Part shown: one piece after another, positions 20,653-30,963 of the stretch
Layout: the number at the start of each line of letters is the position of its first letter
How positions within the stretch are numbered: the stretch's first letter is position 1
From: Nemertoderma westbladi
Lineage: Eukaryota; Xenacoelomorpha; Nemertodermatida; Nemertodermatidae
Direction: 5' to 3'
DNA: 64,000 nt
NCBI GenBank assembly: GCA_032718475.1
Contig: JAUCBJ010008685.1
Coordinates: 1 to 64,000 of the forward strand
Notes under the pieces: generated by a model
Seen by the model: only the letters and a program-made list of their open reading frames with translations
The model's database searches: none
What the model was told of the DNA's origin: nothing
Translations under genes and position numbers: made by a program

Positions 20653-22183
20653 TAGTTCGAGAAACACGGAATTCGAACATACTAGACACCCGAAGCATCC
20701 GCAAAGGACGGCACTTTCAGGGAATGTAGAGTATGAGAAAAGACGTCCTGGACAGGGAAAAACGAACTCTATTGCTACCCAGGGACGCGAAACTTTGAAT
20801 GTTGCAGAAGAGATAGCTAAATTCGCAGCCAGACAAGGATTACCGGCGCAGCAACCACCAAAGTTCTCAGGAAACTCAAAACATTGGCATACCTTCGTGG
20901 ATTACATCGAATCTCAAATTGCGGCATGCGCTTTTACATCGAGGGTAAAGTTTAACTACCTGCTTCAAACGCTGATGGGAGAACCGAAACGTCTAGCAGA
21001 GACTTTCGTCGGTGTACCAGACGCCTTCGAATTAGCATACGATTGCTTAACTTCCATTTATGGAGGTACCGTAAGTATGGCCAAATCAGTAATAGAGGAA
21101 CTCTGTAAAGGGGGAGCTATTACGAAACCCGTCGACTTACTGAAATTAGCTGATGAAATCAAGAACGCCATTACGACATTACGATCAATTGGACAACTTG
21201 ATTATGGAAACACTCCTACAGTCCTATTAAAAATAATAGGGAGATTACACCATCGACTTCGTAGGGAGTGGAGGAAGATCAAATATCAGCGAGAAGAAAG
21301 GGGTGGATTTTTGAAATTGGAGGATGTGTACCTATTAATATCTAGGGAAGCAGTGGTGGAGACTCGTTCTAACTACACAGACCAACACATTGTAGCAGAA
21401 GGAATCACCTTGCCATCGACCAACCGACAAAAACCACAGACGCCATCTACAAGGACGGTCACCTACGCCACACCGACAGAAACCCGACAATTTTCGGACG
21501 GTAGTAAAGTGTCTGCACCTATTGGGATCAAACAGACCAGGCAGCAACTGAGTGCCGACTTTAGCGGTTGCCAATACTGCGAGCAGTTAGGTAAGCAGCA
21601 TACTAGTCACAAGTTAAGAGGTTGTCGGCTATTTCGTGAGTTAAACTCGGAAGAACGACGGCTACAGATACGGCCATTAGATTCTTGTTGGCGGTGTACG
21701 CAACACGGACATGTTCGCAAGGATTGCCCAAATACAGACACCTGTCCTTCCTGTGGACGCAACCATGACGGTTTGCTCCACACGGATAGTCATATGCCGA
21801 CAAAACGCTTCACTAGGGAACACCCAGAAGCAGCAGCGAAATGCAATACTGCATACAAGAATCGAGAATCGAGAACAACACCAACTTTCGTGACGCATAT
21901 ACGGGATTGTTTCCCAGAACAATCTGGGTCGTCGGATGAAGAATCGGAAGACGACGACACGTATTTCAACACTGGGGATGAACAACCATCGATTGCGCTT
22001 CTGACGCCTGATCAACTCAAGGGATTTAGCGTAATTCCTGTTAAGATTACAGGCACAAAAGGGAGCAAACGAATCTACGCTATCTTGGATTCAGCCTCAT
22101 CTCACAGCTATGTGGACGAGAAGGTAGCTGACGTCGTCACAGACCTTCAACAAGGTAAGACACGTCAGTTATACCGTAAGTAG
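20561..22183 (+). CDS. Element E gag ORF2 with zinc knuckles and start of protease, copy 2
   Basis: 540 codons open without interruption. Residues about 60-290 match DUF1759 (HWHTFVDYIESQIAACAFTS). Residues about 350-405 hold cysteine/histidine clusters CQYCEQLGKQHTSHKLRGC, CWRCTQHGHVRKDC (CX2CX4HX4C) and CPSCGRNHDGLLH. An aspartic-protease start follows: IYAILDSASSHSYVDEKV, where the usual D-[ST]-G is D-S-A. The frame stops at 22183; protease sequence continues in another frame at 22185. The first ~35 codons overlap the end of ORF1, so translation may start by frameshift rather than at an ATG (inference). Confidence 0.85.
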   Translation: MRSVHDNSPIYCDELLISWPRSRNLEEVQTDSSRNTEFEHTRHPKHPQRTALSGNVEYEKRRPGQGKTNSIATQGRETLNVAEEIAKFAARQGLPAQQPPKFSGNSKHWHTFVDYIESQIAACAFTSRVKFNYLLQTLMGEPKRLAETFVGVPDAFELAYDCLTSIYGGTVSMAKSVIEELCKGGAITKPVDLLKLADEIKNAITTLRSIGQLDYGNTPTVLLKIIGRLHHRLRREWRKIKYQREERGGFLKLEDVYLLISREAVVETRSNYTDQHIVAEGITLPSTNRQKPQTPSTRTVTYATPTETRQFSDGSKVSAPIGIKQTRQQLSADFSGCQYCEQLGKQHTSHKLRGCRLFRELNSEERRLQIRPLDSCWRCTQHGHVRKDCPNTDTCPSCGRNHDGLLHTDSHMPTKRFTREHPEAAAKCNTAYKNRESRTTPTFVTHIRDCFPEQSGSSDEESEDDDTYFNTGDEQPSIALLTPDQLKGFSVIPVKITGTKGSKRIYAILDSASSHSYVDEKVADVVTDLQQGKTRQLYRK

Positions 22184-22184
22184 T

Positions 22185-23308
22185 ATGCATGGACAACGTG
22201 CAATACCAGTGACACGAGTTAAGTTGAACTTAGACACACTTCTTCCGAAATCGCAACATAGCGAAAGGGAGAGGTCTTTGTTACCCTTTAAGGATTTAAC
22301 CTTTGCAGCCACTAATGACTTTAGTAACCTACTGGGTCCAGTGCCAGAACAATCCTTAGAGGACCGTAAGTATTTTAGGCACCTTGGTGTACCTGAATGT
22401 CCTGTTAATTACAGGTCAGTAGCCATGTTGATCGGGACAGACCAATTCAACTTGCATCAAGTGTGGGAAACCAGACCATCGGTAGTCGTAGCAGGAAACG
22501 CATACGCCTGCAGAACGCCGATAGGGTGGTATACTCGAGCGCCTATGCGCACACTAGATATAAGTGACGAAGAAGATGATGTGCAAAGTACATGTAGTTT
22601 ATTAACTACAACTTTGACTCATTCTTTTTCAAACGATATTGACTATACTACACACCGAAATTCGACAAAACACGGCAAAGTGACAAGTACGACATGTGTG
22701 AGCAAGTACAACAAGTCACAAGGGAGCAGAAACCACTTTACAAAGAGGTAAGTTTAGAGATTAAGAAGGAGACACGTCAGGCAGAGGATCCATCAACGAT
22801 AGATGATAACGCCGGAAGGCTTGCGAGTCTACCTCAACCAATAACCTTATCAACACCTGTCGATGCCGACGAATTAAGAAATTGTCAAGTGGAACAAGCT
22901 GCATTGGACAAAGAATTAACAGAGAAAACTATCAAGTGGTTGGAACAAGACACAGCCGAACCTGGTAGTTACGAAACATGCATGTCGGAACAAGAAAAAC
23001 AATCCTTAAAGATCATGGAAGATACTATCCATCAGACGAAAGATGGACATTATGAGGTAGGGATGTTATGGCGTAACCAATGTCCTAAACTTATAAATAA
23101 TTATCCGCTAGCCTTAAGACGTTTAAACTCAATAAGACAACGTTTATTAAAGGACGAGAAAGCCCATCTGCAGTATAATACACAGATGGAGACGTATTTG
23201 ACAAAAGGGTACGCTATCAGAATGACAAACCCAGAAATTGTGACAGACCAGACGTACTATTTGCCACATCACCTAGGGACCAGAAACATAAATATGACCC
23301 AGAGGTAA
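22185..23308 (+). pseudogene. Element E protease C-terminal part and pre-RT region
   Basis: 22185-22751 encodes the C-terminal half of the BEL/Pao protease (VAMLIGTDQFNLHQVWETRP, AYACRTPIGWYTRAP). A second frame, 22694-23308, encodes the conserved stretch before the reverse transcriptase (MSEQEKQSLKIMEDTI, HYEVGMLWRN, NNYPLALRRLNSIRQRLLKD, YYLPHH). The sequence then breaks off where RT motif regions should begin. A GRLASLP segment at about 22813 comes from the dispersed near-palindromic motif described in the findings. Confidence 0.75.
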
Positions 23309-25353
23309 TCCAAATAGTAGAACGAGACTTTTACGTTGACAATGGATTACAAAGTTGTGACACAGTAGAACGTGCTATAACAGTAGCACATCAATTACGG
23401 GACTGTTTAGCAGGCGGAGGTTTTAACCTTACCAAGTTTGCTTCGAACAGTACCGAATTAGTAAATTCATTCGAAACGACTGAACGTGGGGGTGGTGACA
23501 TTGACTTGGAATTCGAACCACTACCAACGACCAAGGTGTTGGGACTATTTTGGGACCCGAACACAGACAACTTTCGAGTGAAGGTAAGACTGGATGCTCA
23601 AGGAGATTCTCTGACAAAGAGGTCTTGCTTGTCAAAACTAAGTAGACTGTTCGATCCATTAGGTTTTATCAGCCCAATAATACTGCAAGCAAGAATATAC
23701 ATGCGAAGTATTTGGAAAGATGGACTGACATGGGACGAACCGATCTCATCTGAACAAGTGGACTTATGGAAGACTTGGGAGGCGCAATTATCTTCGCTAG
23801 AGGATTATTCCCCCCGGGTGTACTTTCCATTACAGACGACATTTCCTGACGACTTAGAATTACATTGTTTTTCCGACGCCAGTGACAACGGCTTTGGAGT
23901 GACAGCGTATTTGCGCAGACAAGTAGACTCAGATGAGTTTGATGTTTCGCTCATTACTTCCAAGGCTAAGACCATGCCTACTAAGTACATGACGACACCA
24001 CGTGCTGAGCTACAAGCCGCAACTCTGTCAACTACCATTGCAAACCTCATACAGACTGAACTACAGTCAAGTTTACAGATATTTTATTGGACTGACGCGA
24101 CGTTAGTTTTATTTTATATAAACAACGACACACTTGAATTTAAGACATTTGTAGCTAATCGTCGTGCAGAAATACTAGACCGTTCAATAAAAGAAGATTG
24201 GCGACATTGTCCCGGACCACAAAACCCAGCTGATATTGCGTCGCGAGGAATGATGCCCGAGGAATTCTGTAAACCGGAAAACAAGAAATTCTGGCAACAC
24301 GGACCACAATTCTTACAAAGAGCAACACAACATTGGCCGCCACTATACGATAACAAGTCTAACACTATTCCTAAGGACGCCGAAATTAAAAAACCAAAGA
24401 AAGGTAAAGCAAAGAAAAAGACAACGGCGAAACTTAAGAAGAAACCAAAGGCGAAATGGAAAAATATAACTTACAAAGTTAAGACAGGAAGACTTGCGAG
24501 CCTTTCTCAACCAGACGTATCGCCAGACGGTCAACCAGACATGTTACCAGACGATCAACCAGACATGTTACCAGACGATCAACCAGACATGTTACCAGAC
24601 GATAAACCAGACGTATCGCCAGACGGTCAACCAGACGTATCGCCAGACGATCAACCAGACACGTTACCAGACACTAAACCAGACACTCAACCAGACATTT
24701 TGCCAGACATGTCACTAGACGTTTCGCCGGATGTTCCGCGAAACATTTTACCAGACATATCACAAGATGTTCTACCAGACATTAGTAACATACTAACACA
24801 TAGTAAAGCCGCAGTTTCCCTATTGGAGCGGCCTTCTATTGACAAACCACCAAACTTGACACTCTTGAGTAACCATAAGTACAGTGAAACCTCATGTATT
24901 ACAGATGTGGGTAGTACCTACGCAAATGTAAATACAGGTGTTACTTTACGCTCAAGAGACATACCAACCTTACAACCTACAGTGAGACCTGGGATTAATA
25001 TCGGCACAAAAATAAGTTTACCGAAACCCAGTGATCCCATAGAGTTAAAACCACCATTAGGAATCGACTCACAAAATACTGACAATCAAGGTAAGGAGAC
25101 GAAGAAGGACAAATTACTCGTAGACCCGGACGGATCAACAGTCAACAAGGGAATACCTACCGGCGGACCTGTGGGCCCATCTAGTAAAACAAAACCTTCA
25201 AAATTCATCATTGACTTACCTGATGACGTCATAAATACTTACGTCGACCGTATTGTAAATCTGACAGATTCGTGGACAAATGCATGCCGAAAATTAGCGT
25301 GGATTGTACGTTTTGTACAATATGTTAAAGGCAAACGCGACTTTACACGTTGA
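23299..25353 (+). pseudogene. Element E RT C-terminal remnant, RNase H and PD-repeat spacer
   Basis: Starts in frame at KYDPEVIQIVERDFYVDNGL: the catalytic YVDD of motif C reads YVDN and everything upstream in the RT palm is missing. The thumb follows (GGGFNLTKFASNS, VLGLFWDPNTDNFRVKV). BEL/Pao RNase H follows (LHCFSDASDNGFG, TTPRAELQAA, FYWTDATLVLFYI, PGPQNPADIASRG). Between RNase H and integrase lies a lysine-rich stretch, GRLASLSQ, and a repeat of PDDQPDML type (24511-24790). TGA at 25351 is the only stop separating this frame from the integrase. Confidence 0.85.
24511..24790 (+). repeat. 24-bp coding repeat in element E pol spacer
   Basis: Units of CCAGACGATCAACCAGACAT plus GTTA and variants encode PDxxPDxx (x often Q, D, M, L, V, S), about ten to twelve copies that degrade toward the 3' side. 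Confidence 0.9.
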
Positions 25354-26751
25354 CTTACATTGACTGAGATTGATAGATGTGAAATTAAATTAATTTGCCA
25401 TTACCAATTGCGATATTTCGCACGCGAATTTACATCCATAAGTCAAGGTCAACCAATCAAGTCGTCACCAATATTGAGTTGGAGTCCGATAATTTATAAT
25501 GGCTTAATTTGTCATAAATCTCGGCTTCAAAACATCGACTTTAATACTGATTTTAGGTACCCAATAATAATACCACAACATCACGAATTACAACGTGCAA
25601 TGATACTGGACGCACATTTACATCTGAAACACGCTGGAAGACACCACTGTCTTTCATACTTACGTACAAGATTTGTATTAATTAGACCCAGTAAAGCGCT
25701 AAGTTCGGTGACGCGTATGTGTATTATTTGTAAAAAGGTACATTCTAGAATAAGTACCCAAGAAATGAGTGAACTTCCACAAGCACGACTACAGGCATTC
25801 AGACCACCTTTCACAGAGACTGGAATTGACTGCTTTGGTCCCATACATACGAAACGTGGACGTATACTAGTAAAACGCTGGGGACTGATTTTCACATGCA
25901 TGTCCAGTAGGGCAGTTCATATTGAACGTGTGATGGATCTTTCCACCAACGCTTTTATACTAGCATTGCGGCGATTTATCGCTAGACGCGGACTAGTAAA
26001 ATGCTTGTACTCAGACCAAGGTACAAACTTTGTTGGTGCTCGAAATGAAATTGCTAGAGCCTTTAAGAAATTAGATCATGATCAAATCTCAAACGAACTA
26101 CGTCCTTACAAGATTGTTTGGAAGTTTAATCCTCCAAATAGTCCATGGAGAGGCGGAGTCTGGGAGAGATTGATTAGATCTATAAAAACAGCCATGGCAA
26201 AAGTAATTCCAGTAAACCACATCTTGACAGACGACCAACTGACCACATTGTTTGTTGAAATCGAGGCAATACTAAATACTAGACCAATAGTATTAGTACC
26301 CGATGACAAACAATCCCTGTTTGCTTTAACACCTGCACACCTGCTAATGCAGGCACTGACTTCATTAATGCCTATTTCTATTCCAATAGAAAGCGATAGC
26401 TACGGTAGAAAAGCGTGGAAAATCACGCAACTACTAGCTAACAAATTCTGGGAAATATGGCAAAATCACTATTTGCCCTCTATTTCTGCCAGAACTACTT
26501 GGTACAACAATACTCGCGCTTTAAGAGCGGGAGATCATGTACTGTTAGCAGAAGTGAATTTAAAAAGACGCTTCTGGATAACAGGTGTTATTTTAGACAC
26601 ACATCCATCTATGGATGGAGTGACAAGAACTGTGACGGTACGGACAATTGACGGTCGTACAGTAGACAGACCGACTCAACGTCTCGTACTTCTTGAAGAG
26701 ACTCGAAACGAGTCTGGAGATTACAAGTCTCCAACTAATGTTAGTAAATAG
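25354..26751 (+). CDS. Element E BEL/Pao integrase
   Basis: Same frame as the RNase H region, after one TGA. The zinc-binding region (AHLHLKHAGRHHCLSYLRTR with CIICKK) is followed by the catalytic core: FTETGIDCFGPI (first Asp), LYSDQGTNFVGA (second Asp) and VEIEAILNTRP (Glu). The typical BEL/Pao C-terminal domain follows (DUF5641-like: WQNHYLPSIS, LRAGDHVLLAEVN, RRFWITGVILDTHPSMDGV, RPTQRLVLLEE). All three catalytic acidic residues and the motif spacing look intact, so the integrase could still be functional if the upstream stop is tolerated. Confidence 0.92.
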   Translation, partial: LTLTEIDRCEIKLICHYQLRYFAREFTSISQGQPIKSSPILSWSPIIYNGLICHKSRLQNIDFNTDFRYPIIIPQHHELQRAMILDAHLHLKHAGRHHCLSYLRTRFVLIRPSKALSSVTRMCIICKKVHSRISTQEMSELPQARLQAFRPPFTETGIDCFGPIHTKRGRILVKRWGLIFTCMSSRAVHIERVMDLSTNAFILALRRFIARRGLVKCLYSDQGTNFVGARNEIARAFKKLDHDQISNELRPYKIVWKFNPPNSPWRGGVWERLIRSIKTAMAKVIPVNHILTDDQLTTLFVEIEAILNTRPIVLVPDDKQSLFALTPAHLLMQALTSLMPISIPIESDSYGRKAWKITQLLANKFWEIWQNHYLPSISARTTWYNNTRALRAGDHVLLAEVNLKRRFWITGVILDTHPSMDGVTRTVTVRTIDGRTVDRPTQRLVLLEETRNESGDYKSPTNVSK

Positions 26752-27414
26752 TAAGGAGTTTACAAATAGATTTCCACGTACCTGTACACTGTAGTAAAGA
26801 CAGCGGTAGAATTCCATTGTCTTTATATGTGAACATTGAGGGTAGTACCCTTATGTGTCACATAGGAGCGGGATTTGTAGGTATAAGAAATGGAATTCTA
26901 CTTGGAACTCACATTATTGAGACATTTTCGAAATTTTAGACAATCCATTTGGATTTGAAAATTTTTAAAAAATTTTCTCCAGTGAATAGATTTCAGGGTA
27001 CAGTCGGGTGGAACTTAAAAATTAGAGAAACAAGAGAATGGAAGACTCGCGAGCCTTTCTTAAATTTTAATTAAATTTTACACGGTCTTGTTTCAAAAGT
27101 TACGTCAACAATAGACTTCCCTATATTTATTACTAACTCTTGATTGCTTATTTTCTGATAATAGTTTGGGATCAAAAAGTGAGTATTTTAGACTCACAGC
27201 CAGTTTAGCCCAAATTCGTTTTTATTTCGGCAAAAAATTTTAGATAAGAAACAGTGTGTCATTAAAGAAACCCTAGATCTTAGGCTATGGGTAGGAGGTT
27301 AGAGCGTTGTCGAGCCAAAAGGGCAGACGAAAACTCTCACATCTCCTTACAACTAACAATAAACTCTGTTGTATTCCCTCTAGTAGTAATGATTATGTAA
27401 CCATACTTCTAATA
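26752..27414 (+). other. Gap between pol and ORF3 of element E
   Basis: AT-rich and non-coding. One copy of the dispersed motif GGAAGACTCGCGAGCCTTTC lies at 27040-27059. An AG-GT rich stretch before ORF3 (27285-27300) could serve as a splice acceptor for a subgenomic RNA, but this is only inference. Confidence 0.4.
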
Positions 27415-30400
27415 ATGGTGAAGGGGATACATGGAGAGCCGAGATGGGGATATGATATCCAAGAGGAAGCAGCAGCTCCATTCGAAAGATTCGGTGCAAA
27501 GGATTACACCATATTCGGAATAAAGGATTTATCAGAGAGTACAGCAAAACTCGCAAAGACTAAATATGACTCGACGGTATTAAAGAGAAGGCAAAATGCA
27601 TTAAATGAAAGGATCGAAAGTTTGCGTAAAACCTTCAATGAACTTTATCCGTACGATGCTTTATGTGATACGGGAGATATCAGTGAAGACCCCGATACCG
27701 AAATTAGTCGTTTGTATCATACCATGCAATACCTGAAGGCGCATGAACCTATGCCTGCGGTACGCGATGAATTAGATGGAATGCATCTTTACAGACGAAC
27801 TCGAGGAGATGATAGAGAAACGAAGGAAGCCTTTTCAGTTTATAAACTTTATTATCAATGTGGTGCTTGTATGAGCAAACAACGAAAGGCGATTCTGATG
27901 CGTTTGAATAAGGAAAATCCCGAACCGATATTGGCGAGGTGTTCGAACCATCAACAACTACGCTACCAGGAAGGAGGGTATCCTTTATCGAATCCGTATC
28001 ATTCATTTGCTATGTGTGGACCAAAGGCGGGAGAAATTTTCGTTTGTCCACCTAAGATTGTTGAACCCGATGCATTTGAATTTACGCTGGACGAGGTGAC
28101 TCAGTCAACCCGCGAAAAGAAAGAAGCTCTTAGCCTATACAGAGCCTACAAGGCTTTCGAGAAAGGTGAGATGGAAGAATGGGGCGGAAGACTCGCGAGC
28201 CTACCTTACCATTGGACGTCACACGATCAAACTTCAGCTAAGGAGATGACACCGGAAGTTTTCGAAAGTATAAACTTTGCCCAAAACGTTATTCAAAGAC
28301 TACAGATTGCATCCCCGGAAAGGACAAGAGAACTGCAACCGCATAGTACTTTGACTACGAAACCATTGAGTACGACACTCAATTTCCATATTAGTATACC
28401 AGTTCGACAAGATACGACGTATGAAATACCTATTGTGGATCATCCGGAAATCATTTCAAACTTAGAGTTTCTTCCTGCAGTTTTTCTAAGCGATATGGTT
28501 AAGATATATGATTTACGTAGACATATTACGCAAAAGGTCGTGTATAATGTTCCGCCTCATATTCAAGACTTTAGGGAACTGGATAGAGCTGGCGCTGATA
28601 TAGCTCCGAGTAACTTAAGAGGATATCTGACCAGAACAATTCGTTTGTGGATCGGAACAGGAACCTTTGAGTCGGATACAGACATTGCTACGAACTGGCA
28701 AGGTAAAATCATTCGCTTCGAGGATGAGAAGGACATAGAGAAGATTTGGCAACCTTCGGAAGAATTATTAGACGAATGGAACAGAACATTTAGATCGTTT
28801 CAAGAAAATGGTTACATGTTTTATGACATCGAGGGCGGCTGCCATCAACAGAGTCTGACTTCCAAGACTATACAAATTAGAGCGGCAGACGGAGTTTTGC
28901 ACGTTTTCAGTAGACAAAGGAGCGACAAGCGAATGCCGATACCTCCAGGAACTACCAAGCGGCACCATCTCATCACTAATATAGTAAAGAAGATGGACCA
29001 AGCCTGCAACATCGACGCTAGGATGTTACCGAAGATGGTCAGAAATATCATTTTAGATAAAACGGTTGTAAAGATTGGATCAGGAGTTAGAGAGGATTTA
29101 ATTAGCGACTTCGCCGGCATGACGGACAGTGACGAGCGATTACCGACACCTTACTTCGACACCCGACCTCTTATACTATGGTCTATAGAACAAGGATATT
29201 TCCGTGAGTATGATACTCAGAAAACCGGAACTGGATACATTTCCTACCTGATGTTCAATTGGGATTACAAGGAAAGTAAAAGAACAAAGTATATCGAAAC
29301 ATATGGAGAAGGTGATACTCCAGATATAAATGAGTTTGAATCACAGCTTAAATGGAGAGGATGCGTATATTGGGCTATTACTTCACCTCCAAGAGCAGTA
29401 CTACAATATTATTTAGCGATAGAGTCATTGGTGAATGTTTGCTTGATCGCCGACATTGTGTCTCGGACTCTAAAACGACATCCACTTTGCCTCGGAGAAG
29501 ATCATACGTTCTACGCGGAAGGGAGAATTCATACCGACGTGTTTAGACGATTTCTCGAACCCTTCTACAATTCCGACGCTCAGTGCAACGCCTTTACTCG
29601 AGCAGGATTTAGTATATTTCGAGACGTGTATCTTCGCTGTGCGGGATCTCTTATCGAAAGACCATCTATGTTTACAATGTTACCTTATGAAGGAGAACGT
29701 ATCATGGAGGTTATCGACGAATCACGGCAGATGCGCGCGCCTATCGGTCACTTAGGTGATGATTCCGACTTAACGACGACTATCGATGATCCTCTAGAGG
29801 AACTTCTTGAGATTGAAAGGAACCTCCCGAAGAAATCTCAGACGGAGATTCGTCAACTTGAAGCAACAGATGCTGTAGTTTGTATACAACCTTCTGAAAC
29901 CTACCAACCTATCGATCCAGACGATTATGACTATAGTGTGGGAGGAAGCGCTCGACCCATTGGAGATCTCATATATGAGCGAGTGTGGTACCCTGCCAAT
30001 ACGATGTGTGGTAAATGTGGCGTCGCTGGACATCATTCGACGAAATGCAGTGGAAAACACATTACTACGACTCAACTGATTTGTGGATGGTGTGGAGATC
30101 AAGGGTCCCATACATTTTATACTTGCTGGAGATTTATGGCTCAATGCACATATTGCAATATAAAGGGACATCGAGCATCTGAATGCCAACTGCGAGACAT
30201 ACCATACAAACACGAATCTGTAAAACTCGTGAGAAAACTATTCGACGATTGGGAAGATTTAGCTGACGAACATGTATCGGCACAAAGAAGACGATTCCCG
30301 ATGAGAGCGCATCTTGGATTTTGGGCGGTAAATCCTCAAACTATGATGTCGGAAGGATATATCTCCGCTATGCCACAATATGACGAACTTATCGAGGTAG

Positions 30401-30963
30401 TTGATATTTTGCCTCACGATAGTGGATTTCGAGTTGTGCGCGAATACTTGTTACAGATTCACCCCGACAATAAGAATACATGGAACTTCCAGAAAGTAGT
30501 CAATCGTATCACATATGGTGAATTCGATCATTTTCGAACGGAAAAGCGGAACAAGGGAGCTTGGTTAACCGTCGCATGGGCGTACCGAGCCGCATTCTAT
30601 CACAAACGTATACGAGCGAGCGTATTCGAGGAAGAGGAGATCCTAGAGGCGACCAACATACCAGCTACTCCGGTTGCGCCGTCTGCACGTCACCCTCGGG
30701 AGGACGGACAGAATAGGATCATAAGGGTTCAAAAGGTGAGCCAACAACTAAAGAAAACTATAAATGTTGAAGAACGAAGGGGATACGAACTGACTATTCG
30801 AGTTACTCGGGATACGGTTTCACTTCCCAGAGAACCGCAAGGAGGACTAGGACACATACCAGCTGATCAAAAGGGGGCGCAAGTTTCTCTTGAGTCTGCG
30901 TCGTCCGCTTCCCGCGCGTTCCCAGACGTTTTGCCAACAGTGGATACAACCAGTCGGTCATGA
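27415..30963 (+). CDS. Element E ORF3: exonuclease-like domain plus three zinc knuckles
   Basis: First ATG at 27415 gives 1182 aa; the frame is open from 27307. It sits downstream of integrase, where env lies in some BEL/Pao elements, but has no signal peptide or membrane segment. Residues about 465-665 resemble a DEDD 3'-5' exonuclease: YMFYDIEG (Asp471, Glu473) as Exo I, VVKIGSGVREDLISDF (Asp561) as Exo II, and YWAITSPPRAVLQYYLAIES (Tyr652 on) as a possible Exo III in which the expected Asp is not obvious. Three CCHC knuckles follow: CGKCGVAGHHSTKC (865), CGWCGDQGSHTFYTC (890, one extra residue) and CTYCNIKGHRASEC (911). The C-terminus is poorly structured. The exonuclease reading is an inference from motif order. 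The uninterrupted 3.5-kb frame contrasts with the broken gag and pol. Confidence 0.75.
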   Translation: MVKGIHGEPRWGYDIQEEAAAPFERFGAKDYTIFGIKDLSESTAKLAKTKYDSTVLKRRQNALNERIESLRKTFNELYPYDALCDTGDISEDPDTEISRLYHTMQYLKAHEPMPAVRDELDGMHLYRRTRGDDRETKEAFSVYKLYYQCGACMSKQRKAILMRLNKENPEPILARCSNHQQLRYQEGGYPLSNPYHSFAMCGPKAGEIFVCPPKIVEPDAFEFTLDEVTQSTREKKEALSLYRAYKAFEKGEMEEWGGRLASLPYHWTSHDQTSAKEMTPEVFESINFAQNVIQRLQIASPERTRELQPHSTLTTKPLSTTLNFHISIPVRQDTTYEIPIVDHPEIISNLEFLPAVFLSDMVKIYDLRRHITQKVVYNVPPHIQDFRELDRAGADIAPSNLRGYLTRTIRLWIGTGTFESDTDIATNWQGKIIRFEDEKDIEKIWQPSEELLDEWNRTFRSFQENGYMFYDIEGGCHQQSLTSKTIQIRAADGVLHVFSRQRSDKRMPIPPGTTKRHHLITNIVKKMDQACNIDARMLPKMVRNIILDKTVVKIGSGVREDLISDFAGMTDSDERLPTPYFDTRPLILWSIEQGYFREYDTQKTGTGYISYLMFNWDYKESKRTKYIETYGEGDTPDINEFESQLKWRGCVYWAITSPPRAVLQYYLAIESLVNVCLIADIVSRTLKRHPLCLGEDHTFYAEGRIHTDVFRRFLEPFYNSDAQCNAFTRAGFSIFRDVYLRCAGSLIERPSMFTMLPYEGERIMEVIDESRQMRAPIGHLGDDSDLTTTIDDPLEELLEIERNLPKKSQTEIRQLEATDAVVCIQPSETYQPIDPDDYDYSVGGSARPIGDLIYERVWYPANTMCGKCGVAGHHSTKCSGKHITTTQLICGWCGDQGSHTFYTCWRFMAQCTYCNIKGHRASECQLRDIPYKHESVKLVRKLFDDWEDLADEHVSAQRRRFPMRAHLGFWAVNPQTMMSEGYISAMPQYDELIEVVDILPHDSGFRVVREYLLQIHPDNKNTWNFQKVVNRITYGEFDHFRTEKRNKGAWLTVAWAYRAAFYHKRIRASVFEEEEILEATNIPATPVAPSARHPREDGQNRIIRVQKVSQQLKKTINVEERRGYELTIRVTRDTVSLPREPQGGLGHIPADQKGAQVSLESASSASRAFPDVLPTVDTTSRS

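Larger units (their letters stand above)
15949..21680 (+). repeat. 2866-bp tandem duplication in element E gag
   Basis: 15949-18814 and 18815-21680 are the same sequence with only scattered substitutions (for example TGA at 18004 versus GGA at 20870, ACATGTT at 17103 versus ACCTGTT at 19969). The breakpoints (TTCG|AGTTTTAC, TTAG|AGTTTTAC, TTAG|ATTCTTG) share only one or two bases. The junction fuses the ORF2 frame to the ORF1 frame without a stop. Confidence 0.95.
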
